Of a stretch of DNA of 64,000 bases, positions 53,401 through 61,912 are shown piece after piece. The notes under the pieces were generated by a model. The model was not told the DNA's origin and did no database searches. It saw only the letters and a program-made list of their open reading frames with translations. Each line of letters opens with the position of its first letter. Positions within the stretch are counted from its first letter, which is position 1. Position numbers and translations under genes: made by a program. This stretch comes from Chryseobacterium sp. Leaf404 (GTDB taxonomy: Bacteria > Bacteroidota > Bacteroidia > Flavobacteriales > Weeksellaceae): the NCBI RefSeq assembly GCF_001424145.1, contig NZ_LMQM01000014.1, forward strand, positions 62,001 to 126,000. Direction: 5' to 3'.

Positions 53401-53632
53401 TATTATCGGTATGCTTCCATTGGTCTGGACGCAAGGTGCCGCAGCAAAAGGAAACCATTCCATCGGAATCAGTACCGTTGGTGGAATGTTTACAGGAGTT
53501 GTTTTCGGGATTTTCATTATTCCGGTAATGTATGTGATCTTCCAGTATTTACATGAAAAAATGCCAAGCAGAAAACAAAAAAGACTTCTAAGACAAAAAC
53601 TGGAGGAAGAACTTTTAGCAACTGCACATTAA
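50450..53632 (+). CDS. RND multidrug efflux pump (HAE1, AcrB-like)
   Basis: 1060 aa, full length. Twelve membrane helices with two large periplasmic loops. The proton-relay Asp pair is in LAIGIVVDDAIVVVEAVH (helix 4). Other marks are FIDRPVLSTVISIILLLLGA at the start, GLLAKNAILIVEFA in helix 10 and the FIPTEDQGFV segment after helix 7. The drug range cannot be predicted. It starts 67 bp after the adaptor gene. Confidence 0.96.
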   Translation: MLKKFIDRPVLSTVISIILLLLGAMSVFNLPITLFPDIAPPSVQVTAFYPGANAEVVARSVAVPIEEAVNGVENMTYMTSNSSNDGSMTLSVFFKQGSDPDNAAVNVQNRVSKAMSQLPQEVVQAGISTQKVQNSMIMFMGLSSDDPKQYDELFLQNYLKINVIPQIQRIPGVAQAQVFGTRDYSMRLWLKPDRLAANNLSPQEVLAAVKDHNLEAAPGRLGQGSKETYEYILKYKGKLNKNADYENIAIKSNSDGSFLRLKDVARVEFGSYTYTAANRMDGKPVAGFAILQTAGSNANEILTAIEKQIEEMKTTLPKGVEPIIMYNSKDFLDASIHQVIETLVIAFILVFIVVYIFLQDFRSTLIPAIAVPVAIIGTFFFLQMFGFSINMLTLFALVLAIGIVVDDAIVVVEAVHSKMEQTGMPVEQATTHSMSEISGAIISITLVMCAVFIPVGFMQGPAGVFYRQFAFTLVIAIMISAVNALTLSPALCALLLNDPQGEHGDHGQKKGFGAKFFNAFNKSFNNMTRKYIYSLKFLIKNKWVAVTGLALITAASVFLINKAPTGFIPTEDQGFVLYAVNTPPGSSLDRTHRATEQIDKIINGEKAKNHLWVADGMNFISNSNASPYAAGFIKLKDFEDRGEVKDPDQIAAGLTGKVAQVKDASAFFFNFPTVQGFGNVSGFEFMLQDKTNGSFEQLGTTTQTFIGELMKRPEIAFAFTTYAAGNPQYTIDVDTDKANQLGVSVTELMQTMQIYYGSSFVSDFNRFGKYYRVMAQADIPYRTDANSMEGIYVKNKTGEMVPVKTLVTLKRTFGPETVSRNNLFNAVTINGTPKPGYSTGDAIKAVEEVAQKSLPRGYGYEWTGITREEIKTGGQTAFVFMLSILFVYFLLAAQYESYILPFAVILTIPTGIFGVFAFTGLAGIDNNIYVQVGLIMLVGLLAKNAILIVEFAVQRRKAGKTLIESALQASRLRLRPILMTSFAFIIGMLPLVWTQGAAAKGNHSIGISTVGGMFTGVVFGIFIIPVMYVIFQYLHEKMPSRKQKRLLRQKLEEELLATAH

Positions 53633-53865
53633 TAAAAATGATTAACAAAACTTTGAGAGTACTTTAACCACAACAGTCGAAAAAGATTATACAGCTTTTA
53701 TTTAAGCTAAAATGTTTGAAAATAAAAGAAGATATAAGTTTTTTTTATCATAAAAACATCTGTGAACATCTGTGAGATCTGTGGGAAAATTAACAGGTAA
53801 AACATTCTCCTACTAAAGACATTTTTGCTTGATCTCAAAGTTTTGCAATCAATAAAATTTAAATT
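53633..53865. other. 233-bp gap with a CATCTGTG tandem repeat
   Basis: No gene. At 53755-53785 a short tandem repeat (AACATCTGTG, AACATCTGTG, AGATCTGTGGG) recurs about three times. It lies inside the pump operon, before the outer-membrane channel gene. No terminator hairpin is seen, so transcription can continue. Confidence 0.6.
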
Positions 53866-55278
53866 ATGAAAAGAGTAAAAAATATAATCATCGCTTTTGG
53901 AATTGCATTAGGTGCAGTTTCCTGTGTGCCGAAATTGGCCTACCAGGAAACGAAACCCGAACTTCCCGAAACATTCAAATATACTGCAACCGCCGATACA
54001 GCAAGCGTTGCCAACTTAGAATGGAAACAGTTTTTCAACGACCCCATTTTACAGGAACTAATTGAAAAAGGAATAAAAAACAACTACGATTTACAAATTG
54101 CTTTAAAGCAGGTCGCTTCCTCACAGGAAAAACTGAAACAGGCAAAATACCTTCAATATCCCGATATTGGTTTCGGAGTTTCAGCACAAATTTCAAAACC
54201 TTCCAAAAACAGCATGAACGGGCAAAGCTTAAATTTATTTTTAGGGCAAAGTCATGTTGAAGATTACAATGCAGCATTCAATTTATCTTGGGAAGCAGAC
54301 ATTTGGGGCAAAATAAAAAACCAGCAGGAAGTTTCAAAAATGCAGTATCTGCAGACTTATGAAGCGACAAAAGCAATTCAGACACAGGTTGTTGCGGCAA
54401 TTGCTCAAGGTTATTATAATTTATTGATGCTTGACAAACAATTACAGATTGCAAAATCAAACTTAGATTTAAGCACCAATACCCTTTCTCTTACAGAAAA
54501 ATTGTGGCAAAGTGGTGACACAACCTCTCTGGGAGTTCAGCAGGCAACCGCTCAAAAGCAGTCGACAGAACTTTTGATCACTCAATTAGAACAAAACATT
54601 GCCATTCAGGAAAATGCTTTGAGTATTTTGGTCGGTGAAAATCCCAATAAAGTCAGCAGAACGATTGAAATGTCGGATAGTTCTTTGCCGCAGGATATTT
54701 CGGCCGGACTTCCGGCTGCCATGGTTAGCCGTCGTCCGGATGTTCGTCAACAGGAATTGGTTTTATTGGAATCAAATTCAATTGTGGGAATTGCTCAGGC
54801 AAACATGTATCCTTCCTTAAAAATCACAGCAACTGGTGGAGTTAATTCATTTAAAGTTGATAATTGGTTTTCAATTCCGGCTTCACTGTTCGGTTCTGTT
54901 TTAGGAGGATTGACTCAGCCTATTTTCCAGAAAAGACAGTTGAAAACAGATTTAAATGTTGCTAAAATTCAACGAGAGAAAAACGTTTTGGCGTTCCGTC
55001 AATCTGTTTTGAATGCAGTTGGTGAAGTTTCTGATGCGTTAGTTTCTAATGAAAGCTTAAAAGTTCAGGAACAAAAAGCAAGCGAACAGGTAACAACGTT
55101 GAAAAACGGAATCAAAAGCGCCGAAATGTTGTACAAAGGCGGAATGGCCAATTATTTAGAAGTGATTACCGCTCAGGGAAATTCCCTGCAGGCTGAACTG
55201 AATCTTGCGTCCGTAAAAAGACAGAGATTAAGTAGTATTGTAGATTTGTACCGAGCATTAGGAGGCGGATGGAAGTAG
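53866..55278 (+). CDS. Outer-membrane efflux channel (TolC/NodT-like lipoprotein)
   Basis: 470 aa with lipobox AVSC (Cys20), so an outer-membrane lipoprotein of the NodT branch. The TolC fold appears as two similar helical halves, with LEWKQFFNDPILQELIEKGI near the N-terminus, PDIGFGVSAQISKP, AAMVSRRPDVRQQELVLLES and QPIFQKRQLKTDLNVAK. It completes the tripartite pump. A terminator follows. Confidence 0.95.
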   Translation: MKRVKNIIIAFGIALGAVSCVPKLAYQETKPELPETFKYTATADTASVANLEWKQFFNDPILQELIEKGIKNNYDLQIALKQVASSQEKLKQAKYLQYPDIGFGVSAQISKPSKNSMNGQSLNLFLGQSHVEDYNAAFNLSWEADIWGKIKNQQEVSKMQYLQTYEATKAIQTQVVAAIAQGYYNLLMLDKQLQIAKSNLDLSTNTLSLTEKLWQSGDTTSLGVQQATAQKQSTELLITQLEQNIAIQENALSILVGENPNKVSRTIEMSDSSLPQDISAGLPAAMVSRRPDVRQQELVLLESNSIVGIAQANMYPSLKITATGGVNSFKVDNWFSIPASLFGSVLGGLTQPIFQKRQLKTDLNVAKIQREKNVLAFRQSVLNAVGEVSDALVSNESLKVQEQKASEQVTTLKNGIKSAEMLYKGGMANYLEVITAQGNSLQAELNLASVKRQRLSSIVDLYRALGGGWK

Positions 55279-55301
55279 TAAATTAATTATATTGTTTGAA
55301 G

Positions 55302-55330
55302 TGCGGTCTTTCGGGATCGCATTTTTTTGT
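55302..55330 (+). terminator. Terminator after the RND operon
   Basis: Stem TGCGGTC (55302-55308) with GATCGCA (55315-55321), one G-T wobble, 6-nt loop and a T-run. Confidence 0.75.
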
Positions 55331-55336
55331 TTAAAA

Positions 55337-56275
55337 TTATATTGAAGTTTCAGCTTTTATGTACTCAATCAATCCATCAAAATCCTCTGGTGAATATTCA
55401 GCCTGTATATAATGAATATTTTCTTCCTTCCTGTACCAAGTCAATTGCCGTTTTGCAAATCTTCTCGAGTTTTTCTTAATCTCAGAAACCGCAAAATCAA
55501 GCTCCCATTCTCCATCAAAATATTTGAAAAGCTCCGAATAACCAACCGTATTGAGTGACGCCAAATTCTTTCCTTCCTGAGATTTTCTTAATTCATCCAG
55601 ATTTTTCGCCTCATCAAGCAAGCCACTTTCCATCATTTTATCGACGCGAAGATTGATCCTTTCATAAACGATTTCCCGTGGCGCTTCAATGCCGATTCTA
55701 ATCGTTTTGAAATTTCTTGGATTTTTGTCTTGAGAAATATTTTCTGTATATGTTTTTCCGGTTTGCCAGATAATATCGATCGCACGCAAAAGCCTTCTCT
55801 GATTATGAATATCTACATTTTCATAATATTCAGGATCCAAATCTTTCAGCATTTCCTGAAGTTTTTCGATTCCTTCAGTTTTCCAGATCGTTTCAAGTTT
55901 TTCCTGATTTTTTTCGTTCGCTTCAGGCAAATCATTCAGACCTTCAATTACCGCTTTTTCATACATCATACTTCCGCCAACCATAATAACCATGTCGTTT
56001 TTTTCGAAAAGTTGATGTAATAATTCTAAAGAATCATGCTCAAACTGACCGATAGAATAATAATCTTTTACAGAAAGCTGACCAATAAAATGATGTTTTG
56101 CCTGCGAAAGTTCATCTTCCGAAGGAGCAGCGGTACCGATTTTCATTTCACTGAAAAACTGTCTGGAGTCGCAGGAAATAATTTCTGTATTAAATCGTTT
56201 AGCAAGCTCAATAGCAAGTTTTGTTTTACCAATTCCCGTTGTGCCTAGAACAGAGATTAAAGTTTTATTTTTCAC
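55337..56275 (-). CDS. miaA: tRNA dimethylallyltransferase
   Basis: 312 aa. It adds dimethylallyl to A37 of tRNAs reading UNN codons. P-loop GTTGIGKT (11-18), ISCDSRQFFSEMKIGTAAP, MVGGSMMYEKAVIEGL, HNQRRLLRAIDI and RRFAKRQLTWYRKE are all MiaA signatures. Single gene on the minus strand, convergent with the RND operon. Confidence 0.96.
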   Translation of the reverse strand: MKNKTLISVLGTTGIGKTKLAIELAKRFNTEIISCDSRQFFSEMKIGTAAPSEDELSQAKHHFIGQLSVKDYYSIGQFEHDSLELLHQLFEKNDMVIMVGGSMMYEKAVIEGLNDLPEANEKNQEKLETIWKTEGIEKLQEMLKDLDPEYYENVDIHNQRRLLRAIDIIWQTGKTYTENISQDKNPRNFKTIRIGIEAPREIVYERINLRVDKMMESGLLDEAKNLDELRKSQEGKNLASLNTVGYSELFKYFDGEWELDFAVSEIKKNSRRFAKRQLTWYRKEENIHYIQAEYSPEDFDGLIEYIKAETSI

Positions 56276-56529
56276 TCGGCTAATTTACGAAAATGAGTTA
56301 GTTTTCTTAATACAGTATTTGCTGGAAGATGGATGCTGGGAGATGGAAGTTTAAAATTTAATTATTTACAATATGCTGCCAACAAACAAAATATGATTTT
56401 TCATTAAATAGCATAAGTATTGTCATCTTCACACTTCACACTTCACACTTCCCGTTTCCTGCTTCCCGCCATCTTACTTTAGCAAAACTATAGACTTAAA
56501 TGTTTATCTTTGTACAACAATAAAAAACT
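56276..56529. repeat. miaA-yicC divergent gap with GGAAGATGGATGCTGGG repeat
   Basis: 56322-56350 is a GCTGGAAGATGGATGCTGGG-type word repeat related to those at 13337 and 14567. 56427-56470 repeats CTTCACACTTCACACTTC and CCCGTTTCCTGCTTCCCGCC. 56505-56512 is the yicC promoter box. No gene. Confidence 0.65.
56505..56512 (+). promoter_or_regulatory. Promoter -7 element for yicC
   Basis: TATCTTTG, exact TAnnTTTG, 17 bp before the ATG at 56530. No clear TTTG -33 box. Confidence 0.5.
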
Positions 56530-57387
56530 ATGATTTTATCAATGACTGGCTTCGGTAGAGCCGAAGGTGTTTTTGAAGGGAAAAAAATTTCTATCGATAT
56601 TAAATCACTGAACAGCAAGAGCTTTGATTTAAACATCAAAATTCCTTTACGTTATAAAGAAAAAGAATTTGAAGTAAGAAAAATTCTGAACGATAGAATC
56701 ATCCGCGGAAAGGTAGATTGCTACATCAATATCGAGAACCTTGAAGAAACCAATGATGTGAAAATCAACAGAAGTTTAATCGATTCTTACATGAATGAGC
56801 TTAAAAAAATTGCTTCTGACGGACCTGATTTTGAGTACCTGAAAATGGCGGTAAGACTTCCTGACGCCATCACTTCAAGACCAGACGAACTGAATGAAGG
56901 TGAATGGGAAGCTTTGGCGAAAATTGTAAATAATGCCGTAGATAAATTTCAGGAATTCAGAAAAACGGAAGGGAAAATTCTTCACGAGGAACTGGAAAGA
57001 AATATCAAAAATATCGATAAATCTCTGGCAGAAGTTGTTCCTTACGAGCAGGTGAGAATCGACGCTGTAAAAGAACGTTACATGAAAACTTTGAGAGAGT
57101 TTGAAAACGTTGACGAAACAAGATTCTATCAGGAAATGGCTTATTTTACTGAAAAATTAGACATTCAGGAAGAAAAAGTTAGACTTTCCCAGCATTTGAA
57201 ATACTACTCTGAAGTAATGGAAAATGAAGATTTCAATGGAAAAAAATTAGGTTTTATTTCTCAGGAGATCGGAAGAGAGATCAATACTTTAGGTTCAAAA
57301 GCCAACCACGCTGAAATTCAGAAACTGGTTGTGATGATGAAAGATGATTTGGAAAAAATTAAAGAGCAAACGCTTAATGTATTATAA
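56530..57387 (+). CDS. yicC: YicC family protein
   Basis: 285 aa, stress-linked YicC family, associated with RNA turnover in recent work on other bacteria. Start ILSMTGFGRAEG and the C-terminal LGFISQEIGREINTLGSKAN are diagnostic. Next to gmk, as in many genomes, with 82 bp between that contain an inverted repeat. Confidence 0.94.
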   Translation: MILSMTGFGRAEGVFEGKKISIDIKSLNSKSFDLNIKIPLRYKEKEFEVRKILNDRIIRGKVDCYINIENLEETNDVKINRSLIDSYMNELKKIASDGPDFEYLKMAVRLPDAITSRPDELNEGEWEALAKIVNNAVDKFQEFRKTEGKILHEELERNIKNIDKSLAEVVPYEQVRIDAVKERYMKTLREFENVDETRFYQEMAYFTEKLDIQEEKVRLSQHLKYYSEVMENEDFNGKKLGFISQEIGREINTLGSKANHAEIQKLVVMMKDDLEKIKEQTLNVL

Positions 57388-57403
57388 ATGATCATTGATA
57401 AAT

Positions 57404-57444
57404 GATGATTGATTAAAATAGCAATCAAGTTTTAATCAATCATC
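57404..57444. repeat. Perfect 15-bp hairpin between yicC and gmk
   Basis: GATGATTGATTAAAA (57404-57418) and TTTTAATCAATCATC (57430-57444) are perfectly complementary across an 11-nt loop. TCATCAATCATT words follow. It ends 25 bp upstream of the gmk ATG. No T-run on the + side. Confidence 0.85.
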
Positions 57445-57469
57445 AATTATCGATCATCAATCATTATTT

Positions 57470-58033
57470 ATGAGCAAGGTTATTATATTTTCAGCGCCGT
57501 CGGGAAGCGGGAAAACGACATTGGTAAAACACTCTCTGGAAGTAATTCCGGAATTGGAATTTTCCATTTCATGCACAACGAGACAGCCGAGAGGAAGTGA
57601 AATTCATGCGATTGATTATCACTTTATTTCGCCAGACGAATTCAGACAGAAAATTGCGGAAGACGCTTTTGTAGAATTTGAAGAAGTTTACACCGATAAA
57701 TATTACGGAACTTTAAAATCTGAGGTCGAAAAGATCTGGAACCAGGGAAAAGTTGTTATTTTTGATGTAGACGTTAAAGGCGGAATTTCACTAAAAAAAT
57801 ATTTTGGCGAAAAAGCATTATCCATTTTCATAGAACCACCTTCGATTGCCGAATTGGAACGAAGATTGAATTCAAGAGGAACGGATGACGCCGAAACCAT
57901 CAAAACCCGCGTAGAAAAAGCCGAAGAAGAGCTTACCTACGCCATAGAATTTGACAAAATCGTTATCAATAGCGATTTGGACGACGCAAAAAGAGAAATA
58001 GAAAGTTTAATAAAAGGTTTTATTGGAAGTTAA
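57470..58033 (+). CDS. gmk: Guanylate kinase
   Basis: 187 aa. It phosphorylates GMP to GDP. P-loop SAPSGSGKTTLV (8-19), SCTTRQPRGSEIHAIDYHF (GMP-binding) and VIFDVDVKGGISLK are typical. The start follows the hairpin repeat; a GGAAGCTGGAGG word repeat follows the stop. Confidence 0.96.
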   Translation: MSKVIIFSAPSGSGKTTLVKHSLEVIPELEFSISCTTRQPRGSEIHAIDYHFISPDEFRQKIAEDAFVEFEEVYTDKYYGTLKSEVEKIWNQGKVVIFDVDVKGGISLKKYFGEKALSIFIEPPSIAELERRLNSRGTDDAETIKTRVEKAEEELTYAIEFDKIVINSDLDDAKREIESLIKGFIGS

Positions 58034-58034
58034 A

Positions 58035-58065
58035 AGTCAGAAGCTGGAAGCTGGAGGATGGAAGT
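58035..58065. repeat. GGAAGCTGG-type word repeat after gmk
   Basis: GTCAGAAGCTGGAAGCTGG followed by AGGATGGAAGT; same word family as 13337, 14567 and 56322. Confidence 0.65.
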
Positions 58066-58141
58066 TTGACATCATTCAAATAAATTCATTTCAGTATTTT
58101 CAAATCTAATTTATCTTCAATAAATAAAAACACAGGTCTAT

Positions 58142-59161
58142 ATGAGTACCGAAACATTAGAAAAAGCAAAATCTTCAATTCCCGTAAGAGGATTTTTAGA
58201 TATTAAAGACCTCATTATTCCGGAAGGAGAGGAATTGGTAAAAGCGATTTTAAAATTAAAAGAAGAAAAAAACGCCGTTATTCTGGCGCATTATTATCAA
58301 CCGGCAGCAATTCAGGACATCGCTGATTTTCTGGGAGATTCTCTTCAGCTGGCGAGACAGGCAAAGGATACCGACGCTGACATGATTGTATTCTGCGGAG
58401 TACATTTTATGGCAGAAGCTGCAAAAATTTTGAATCCAACAAAAAAAGTAGTTCTTCCTGATACAATGGCTGGCTGCTCTTTAGCAGATGGCTGCTCAGG
58501 AGAAGGTTTGAGAAAAATGCGTAAGCAGCATCCGAACGCTTTGATTGCAACTTATATCAACTGTAATGCGGAAACAAAAGCAGAAAGCGACATCATCGTG
58601 ACAAGCTCAAACGCTGAAACAATTATTGAAAATCTTCCGACTGACAGACCGATTATTTTCGCTCCGGATAAAAATTTAGGAAGATATTTATCTCAAAAAA
58701 CAGGTCGAGATATGATTCTTTGGGACGGAAGCTGCATCGTACATGAAGCTTTCTCAATGGAGAGAATTGCAAAACAGTTGGCAGAAAATCCAGATGCAAA
58801 ACTGATCGCTCATCCTGAAAGTGAAGAATCTGTTTTAAAACTGGCTCACTTCATCGGATCTACTTCGGCACTTTTGAATTATGTTGAAAAAGAAGACTGT
58901 CAGAAATTCATCATCGCTACTGAAGAAGGAATTCTTCACGAAATGAGAAAGCGTGCACCACACAAGGAACTGATTCCTGCTCTGGTTTTTGACGAAAGCT
59001 GTAATTGCTCAGAATGTTTTTACATGAAGAGAAACACAATGGAAAAACTGTATTTGTGTATGAAATATGAACTTCCGGAAATCATCATTGAAGAAGAGCT
59101 TCGACTGAGAGCGTTGAAGCCCATTGAGGCAATGCTTGATCTTTCGAAAAGCATCAAATAA
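58142..59161 (+). CDS. nadA: Quinolinate synthase
   Basis: 339 aa. It makes quinolinate from iminoaspartate and dihydroxyacetone phosphate in NAD synthesis, using one 4Fe-4S cluster. Candidate cluster Cys residues lie in FCGVHFMAE, in the [11 protein letters not shown] or [10 protein letters not shown] segment and in [32 protein letters not shown] near the N-terminus is diagnostic. Single gene; the other nad genes are not in the window. Confidence 0.95.
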   Translation: MSTETLEKAKSSIPVRGFLDIKDLIIPEGEELVKAILKLKEEKNAVILAHYYQPAAIQDIADFLGDSLQLARQAKDTDADMIVFCGVHFMAEAAKILNPTKKVVLPDTMAGCSLADGCSGEGLRKMRKQHPNALIATYINCNAETKAESDIIVTSSNAETIIENLPTDRPIIFAPDKNLGRYLSQKTGRDMILWDGSCIVHEAFSMERIAKQLAENPDAKLIAHPESEESVLKLAHFIGSTSALLNYVEKEDCQKFIIATEEGILHEMRKRAPHKELIPALVFDESCNCSECFYMKRNTMEKLYLCMKYELPEIIIEEELRLRALKPIEAMLDLSKSIK

Positions 59162-59215
59162 ATTTTAAAGCGGGTTTTTTTACTCGCTTTTTTAGTTCGA
59201 AAATATAATAAATAG

Positions 59216-59683
59216 ATGTCACCAAAGGAAATATTAACTTATGCTAGAAAACTTCATGATGAGGGACGATATGATGATGCCATACAACTACTTTTGCCAT
59301 TAAAAGATATTAGTCCTAAACTAGAAGAACATCAATATATATCTATATCCTACAGTTATTATTGCCTGAATGATTTCAGACAATCTTTTTATTATGCAGA
59401 AATGGTTTCCAGCAAAAATAGATCAAATGAATTTGCATCTCAACTAAAGTATTTTTGTCTTTTTGAAGAGAATAAAATTGATGATGCTTTATCAGAAGTC
59501 ATCAACTTTCTAAATGACTTTCCAGCAAATCTTTATAAAATTACATTAGAAGAACTTTTAGTTGATGTAAATGAAGATAGAATTCATGGAGAATTTGCTG
59601 CTAAAATATTATTTTTAGCAAATAAAAATAACGTTATAAATCAGGTAAAATTCAATCCGATTGATAAAGATCGATTAAATTAA
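59216..59683 (+). CDS. Unknown protein, helical, TPR-like
   Basis: 155 aa, soluble. The first ~90 residues look like two or three TPR-type helical pairs (YARKLHDEGRYDDAIQLLLP, then YISISYSYYCLNDFRQSFYYAE). No catalytic motif. Its frame is AT-rich. It lies 9 bp before folB, so they may share a transcript. Function unknown. Confidence 0.75.
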   Translation: MSPKEILTYARKLHDEGRYDDAIQLLLPLKDISPKLEEHQYISISYSYYCLNDFRQSFYYAEMVSSKNRSNEFASQLKYFCLFEENKIDDALSEVINFLNDFPANLYKITLEELLVDVNEDRIHGEFAAKILFLANKNNVINQVKFNPIDKDRLN

Positions 59684-59692
59684 AAAAAAAAC

Positions 59693-60070
59693 ATGAGCAA
59701 AATTTTTTTAGAAGATGTAAAAATCTACGCTTACCATGGCGTTCTTCCCGAAGAAAACATCATCGGAACGTATTATATTTTAAATGCAGAAATTCATACA
59801 GATTTGTGGGATGCCGCTGAATCTGATGATTTAAATGATACAATCAGTTATGCCGATATCAATGAAATTATTCATGAAGAAATGAAAATTAATTCTAAAC
59901 TTTTAGAGCACGTTGCAGGAAGAATTATAAAAAAAATTAATGAAAATTTCAATGATGTCTCTTATGTGAAACTCAAAATTACCAAAACTTCTCCGCCGAT
60001 GAAAGGTGAAATGAAAGGGGCAAGTATCGAACTGGAAAAAAGTTTCCTTTTGGGAAGTTCAGAAGATTAA
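59693..60070 (+). CDS. folB: Dihydroneopterin aldolase
   Basis: 125 aa, folate pathway enzyme. Key segments are YAYHGVLPEENIIGTYY (with the family's Glu), DTISYADINEIIHEE and LEHVAGRIIKKI, and KITKTSPPMKGEM (Lys). Length is as expected. Confidence 0.95.
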   Translation: MSKIFLEDVKIYAYHGVLPEENIIGTYYILNAEIHTDLWDAAESDDLNDTISYADINEIIHEEMKINSKLLEHVAGRIIKKINENFNDVSYVKLKITKTSPPMKGEMKGASIELEKSFLLGSSED

Positions 60071-60074
60071 TTTA

Positions 60075-61442
60075 ATGCAAAAGACATTGAAAAAAATTGT
60101 AATAATTCTGTTTTTATCTTTCGTCAGTTTCATGTTCAGTCAGGAAACACAGCAGATTTACACTTTCCCGAAAATAAAATCCAGTATCACGATGCCGGTT
60201 AGAATTCCTTTGGCTGAGGTGAGCAAGATGGTTAATTCTTCTGTGAAAGATTTGATTTTTGAAGATAATTCTTATTCAGACAACAATAACGATCAGTTTA
60301 AAATTAAGGTTTGGAAAACAAAACCTATCCGTCTGGTTGGTGATGTCAACAACAGAATTTTTATCGAAGTTCCGCTGAAAATATGGGCAGAAAAGGGTAT
60401 TGGAACGCTTGGTGTTTACGCTTATCAGGAAACAACTTTTGAAACAGTGATGTATTTTGTGACGTCAATGGAGTTTAAAAATAACTGGACAGTTTCTACC
60501 GAGACGAAAGCCAATGGTTTTAAATGGGTTGTAAAACCTGTTTTAGATTTTGGCAAGATTAAAATTCCAATAACGGGGCTTGTAGAAAAAAGTCTGAAAA
60601 CACAACAAGCGGAATTCAGCAAAACTATTGACAGGCAGATGGCTTCACAACTCAATTTTCAGCAGTACGCAGTGTTGGCTTGGAACAGTTTTTCTCAGCC
60701 TTTCAAAATCTCTGATGAGTATGATACTTGGCTGAAAGTGACGCCAGTTAACGTCAATATTGCTCCACTGAAATTTTACGGTGATGCGATTGACACTACA
60801 ATCGGAATTGATGTTTTTACGGAAACTTTCACAGGGATAAAACCTGAAGCGTCACAGCCCATCAGGACGGCCATGAATTTCAGTTTTGTGCCTTTGCCAG
60901 TCGAGAGTTTTCTGATGCAGACCACAGCAAATATTCCGTTTTCTGAAGCTACGGAGATTGCAGAAAAAACTTTTTTAAACAAAGAATTTGATGTTCGCGA
61001 TTCTAAAGTGAAAATTACCGATATTAAAGTGTATGGTGAAGGAGAGAGATTTGTCATAGAAGCTCAGACAGATGGTTACGTTAAAGGAAAATCTTTAATT
61101 TCGGGTATTCCGGTCTTCGACAAAGCAAAAAATAAAATCGTTCTTTCTCAAACAAAGTTTAAACTTAAAACAGGAAATATTCTTCAGAAAACAGCGTCCG
61201 TCTTATTTCAGGGAAAGATTGTGAAAATGATTGAAGATGAGTACGGGATTCCCACATCTGAGCTTGAGAGTTCTTCGCAAAAGAGCATTGAAGAAGCTTT
61301 TAACAAAGAATATTACAAAGGTCTGAAAATGAATGGAAGGGTTTTTAAAATTGAACCGTCTAAAATTCTTGTGAATAATTCGGGACTAACAGCTGTTGTA
61401 GATATTCAGGCGGGTTTAAGACTTATTATGAGTAGTTTTTGA
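60075..61442 (+). CDS. DUF4403 family secreted protein
   Basis: 455 aa with a signal peptide (MQKTLKKIVIILFLSFVSFMFS). The mature part is beta-rich and matches DUF4403: it opens with SSITMPVRIPLAEVSKMVNSS and later has ILVNNSGLTAVVDIQAGLRL at the end. Function unknown; probably periplasmic or outer-membrane associated. Starts 4 bp after folB. Confidence 0.88.
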   Translation: MQKTLKKIVIILFLSFVSFMFSQETQQIYTFPKIKSSITMPVRIPLAEVSKMVNSSVKDLIFEDNSYSDNNNDQFKIKVWKTKPIRLVGDVNNRIFIEVPLKIWAEKGIGTLGVYAYQETTFETVMYFVTSMEFKNNWTVSTETKANGFKWVVKPVLDFGKIKIPITGLVEKSLKTQQAEFSKTIDRQMASQLNFQQYAVLAWNSFSQPFKISDEYDTWLKVTPVNVNIAPLKFYGDAIDTTIGIDVFTETFTGIKPEASQPIRTAMNFSFVPLPVESFLMQTTANIPFSEATEIAEKTFLNKEFDVRDSKVKITDIKVYGEGERFVIEAQTDGYVKGKSLISGIPVFDKAKNKIVLSQTKFKLKTGNILQKTASVLFQGKIVKMIEDEYGIPTSELESSSQKSIEEAFNKEYYKGLKMNGRVFKIEPSKILVNNSGLTAVVDIQAGLRLIMSSF

Positions 61443-61515
61443 TAAGAATTTTAAATCTCTAATGCTTTGAAAATCTTAACTCTCGGAGTTTTTGCTGTAA
61501 AAAATAGGATAGAAA

Positions 61516-61548
61516 TTTGGATTTACATTAAAAATATTGATATATTTG
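61516..61548 (+). promoter_or_regulatory. Promoter of tRNA-Cys
   Basis: TTTG (61516-61519), 21-bp spacer, TATATTTG (61541-61548). The tRNA starts 15 bp later. Confidence 0.75.
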
Positions 61549-61563
61549 CACACCTTAAAAAAT

Positions 61564-61634
61564 GGTGCTTTGGCCGAGCGGCTAGGCAGTGGTCTGCAAC
61601 ACCATCTACAGCGGTTCGAATCCGCTAGGCACCT
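61564..61634 (+). tRNA. tRNA-Cys (GCA)
   Basis: Acceptor GGTGCTT with AGGCACC, anticodon stem GTGGT/ACCAT with loop CTGCAAC (anticodon GCA), T arm AGCGG-TTCGAAT-CCGCT, discriminator T. No encoded CCA. 71 nt. Confidence 0.96.
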
Positions 61635-61640
61635 CGCAAT

Positions 61641-61675
61641 AAAACCCTAAAGCATCGAATGTTTTAGGGTTTTTG
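61641..61675 (+). terminator. Terminator after tRNA-Cys
   Basis: A 15-bp stem (61641-61655 with 61659-61673, one G-T wobble) around loop CGA, T-rich tail. It begins six bases after the tRNA. Confidence 0.9.
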
Positions 61676-61912
61676 TTTATTTGTAAATCAAACCAACATA
61701 GATTATTTATAAATGTCTAAATACTCTTTCAGAACAGATCTAAATTACCATAAAATGCTATAAAATATTTTTTTACATACTCTTAAACGAACAGTTCTTC
61801 TAACTGATGCAACATTTTATTATTTGAAATAATTTGTATTAGTTTTTAAATACTGAGTTGAGAAGTTTAGTAGTTAATATTTTTATCTTTATGATAATTA
61901 TATACAAATTTA

